NCBI RefSeq assembly: GCF_022410515.1
Contig: NZ_JACSDI010000012.1
Coordinates: 1 to 64,000, forward strand
Length of the DNA: 64,000 nucleotides
Direction: 5' to 3'
Source: Shewanella cutis
GTDB taxonomy: Bacteria > Pseudomonadota > Gammaproteobacteria > Enterobacterales > Shewanellaceae
In this document: positions 63,564 to 64,000 of the stretch, in pieces
How the letters are laid out: each line of letters opens with the position of its first letter
Position numbering within the stretch: the first letter of the stretch is position 1
Notes under the pieces: generated by a model
Seen by the model: only the letters and a program-made list of their open reading frames with translations
The model's database searches: none
Told to the model about the DNA's origin: nothing
Made by a program: the position numbers and the translations under genes

Positions 63564-64000
63564 TTAGCGCCAGTTTATCGGATCGACTTGATAGAAATGA
63601 CTCAATTCGCGATAAAGTGCAGGATGCTCGAGATTAAGTGCTTCTGGTTTTTCAAAAAACACCTCAGTCACCACCGCAAAAAATTCTGCAGGGTTAGTCG
63701 CTCCATAGTAATCAAATAGGGACGGCTTACCCATAGCAGCATCATGGACTAATTCATTAAATGCTTGATTGAATACGCTGGACCAAGAAAGATAATCCTG
63801 ACGACGTTGCAAAATCGGTGCGCCATTGGCGTAGCCATCTTCTTGATCTAATTGATGGGCAAATTCATGGATAACGACATTATTGCCATCATGGGGATTG
63901 GCGGCGCCTTCGAGGGTGTTTTTCCATGATAGTATTACTTGCCCATGCTCCCAAGATTCTCCGGCGAGTACATTGCGCTGTTCACTGATTAAGCCAGCGG
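63564..64000 (-). CDS. mtfA: MtfA-like zinc peptidase (M90), 5' end outside the window
   Basis: Only the C-terminal ~145 residues are inside the window. HEFAHQLD gives the HExxH zinc site and the later EFFAVVTEVFFE supplies the glutamate ligand, as in MtfA, the peptidase that in E. coli binds Mlc and affects glucose PTS expression. The visible part WEHGQVILSWKNTLEGAANP is typical of the family. Confidence 0.92.
   Translation of the reverse strand, partial: AGLISEQRNVLAGESWEHGQVILSWKNTLEGAANPHDGNNVVIHEFAHQLDQEDGYANGAPILQRRQDYLSWSSVFNQAFNELVHDAAMGKPSLFDYYGATNPAEFFAVVTEVFFEKPEALNLEHPALYRELSHFYQVDPINWR

Overview
The window is a piece of a Shewanella chromosome (gammaproteobacterium) that carries a complete transposable, Mu-type prophage. 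The host assignment rests on gene order and protein sequence: yggX-mutY / trmB-yggL-glsB-yggN, then yggS-proC-yggT-yggU-(DUF4426)-rdgB-hemW divergent from pilT-pilU, then a periplasmic glutathione peroxidase, hemH, ruvX, yqgE, a SUI1 protein, tpx, mscS and ltaE. The species cannot be fixed from sequence reading alone.

Positions 7-35049 are the prophage. Its edges can be read to the base: it starts with TGTA, ends with the inverted counterpart TACA, both ends carry TGAGAAAT exactly 19 nt inside the terminus, and it is flanked by the 5-bp duplication TCTTG (2-6 and 35050-35054). It sits in the last codons of yggX and supplies that gene with a new seven-codon tail and stop codon. Layout: S24-type repressor (minus strand), divergent early operon (small DNA-binding protein, DDE transposase A, ATPase B, DUF3164, GemA/gp16, Mor-like activator), an AT-rich two-gene cargo cassette (7939-10235), lysis genes (endolysin, Rz, overlapping Rz1), zinc-finger and small proteins, small and large terminase, portal, gp30, a tRNA-like element, gpG, a second AT-rich cargo cassette (membrane protein plus overlapping polyproline peptide, 18726-19399), protease with nested scaffold, major head protein, connector genes, a non-contractile type tail module (tube, 1308-aa tape measure, tip proteins) and, at the right end, a DNA adenine methylase preceded by a strongly structured leader.

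The two cargo cassettes are each followed by the same 26-bp sequence (10242-10267 and 19435-19460), which marks them as exchangeable inserts. The first cassette encodes a 417-aa multi-winged-helix-like protein and a 347-aa PD-(D/E)XK nuclease-like protein. I recognise no named family for the pair, and it is the best candidate here for an undescribed (probably anti-phage or superinfection-exclusion) system.

From 35028 on the chromosome is ordinary housekeeping sequence with three disturbances: an IS4-family element with a decayed transposase inserted inside a terminator hairpin with an 11-bp target duplication (41578-42773), a 265-bp MITE next to it (42809-43073), and a Fur-box-like palindrome (56119-56137) beside a small membrane protein gene. 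Most convergent gene pairs are separated by clear bidirectional terminators. The window ends inside an mtfA-like peptidase gene.
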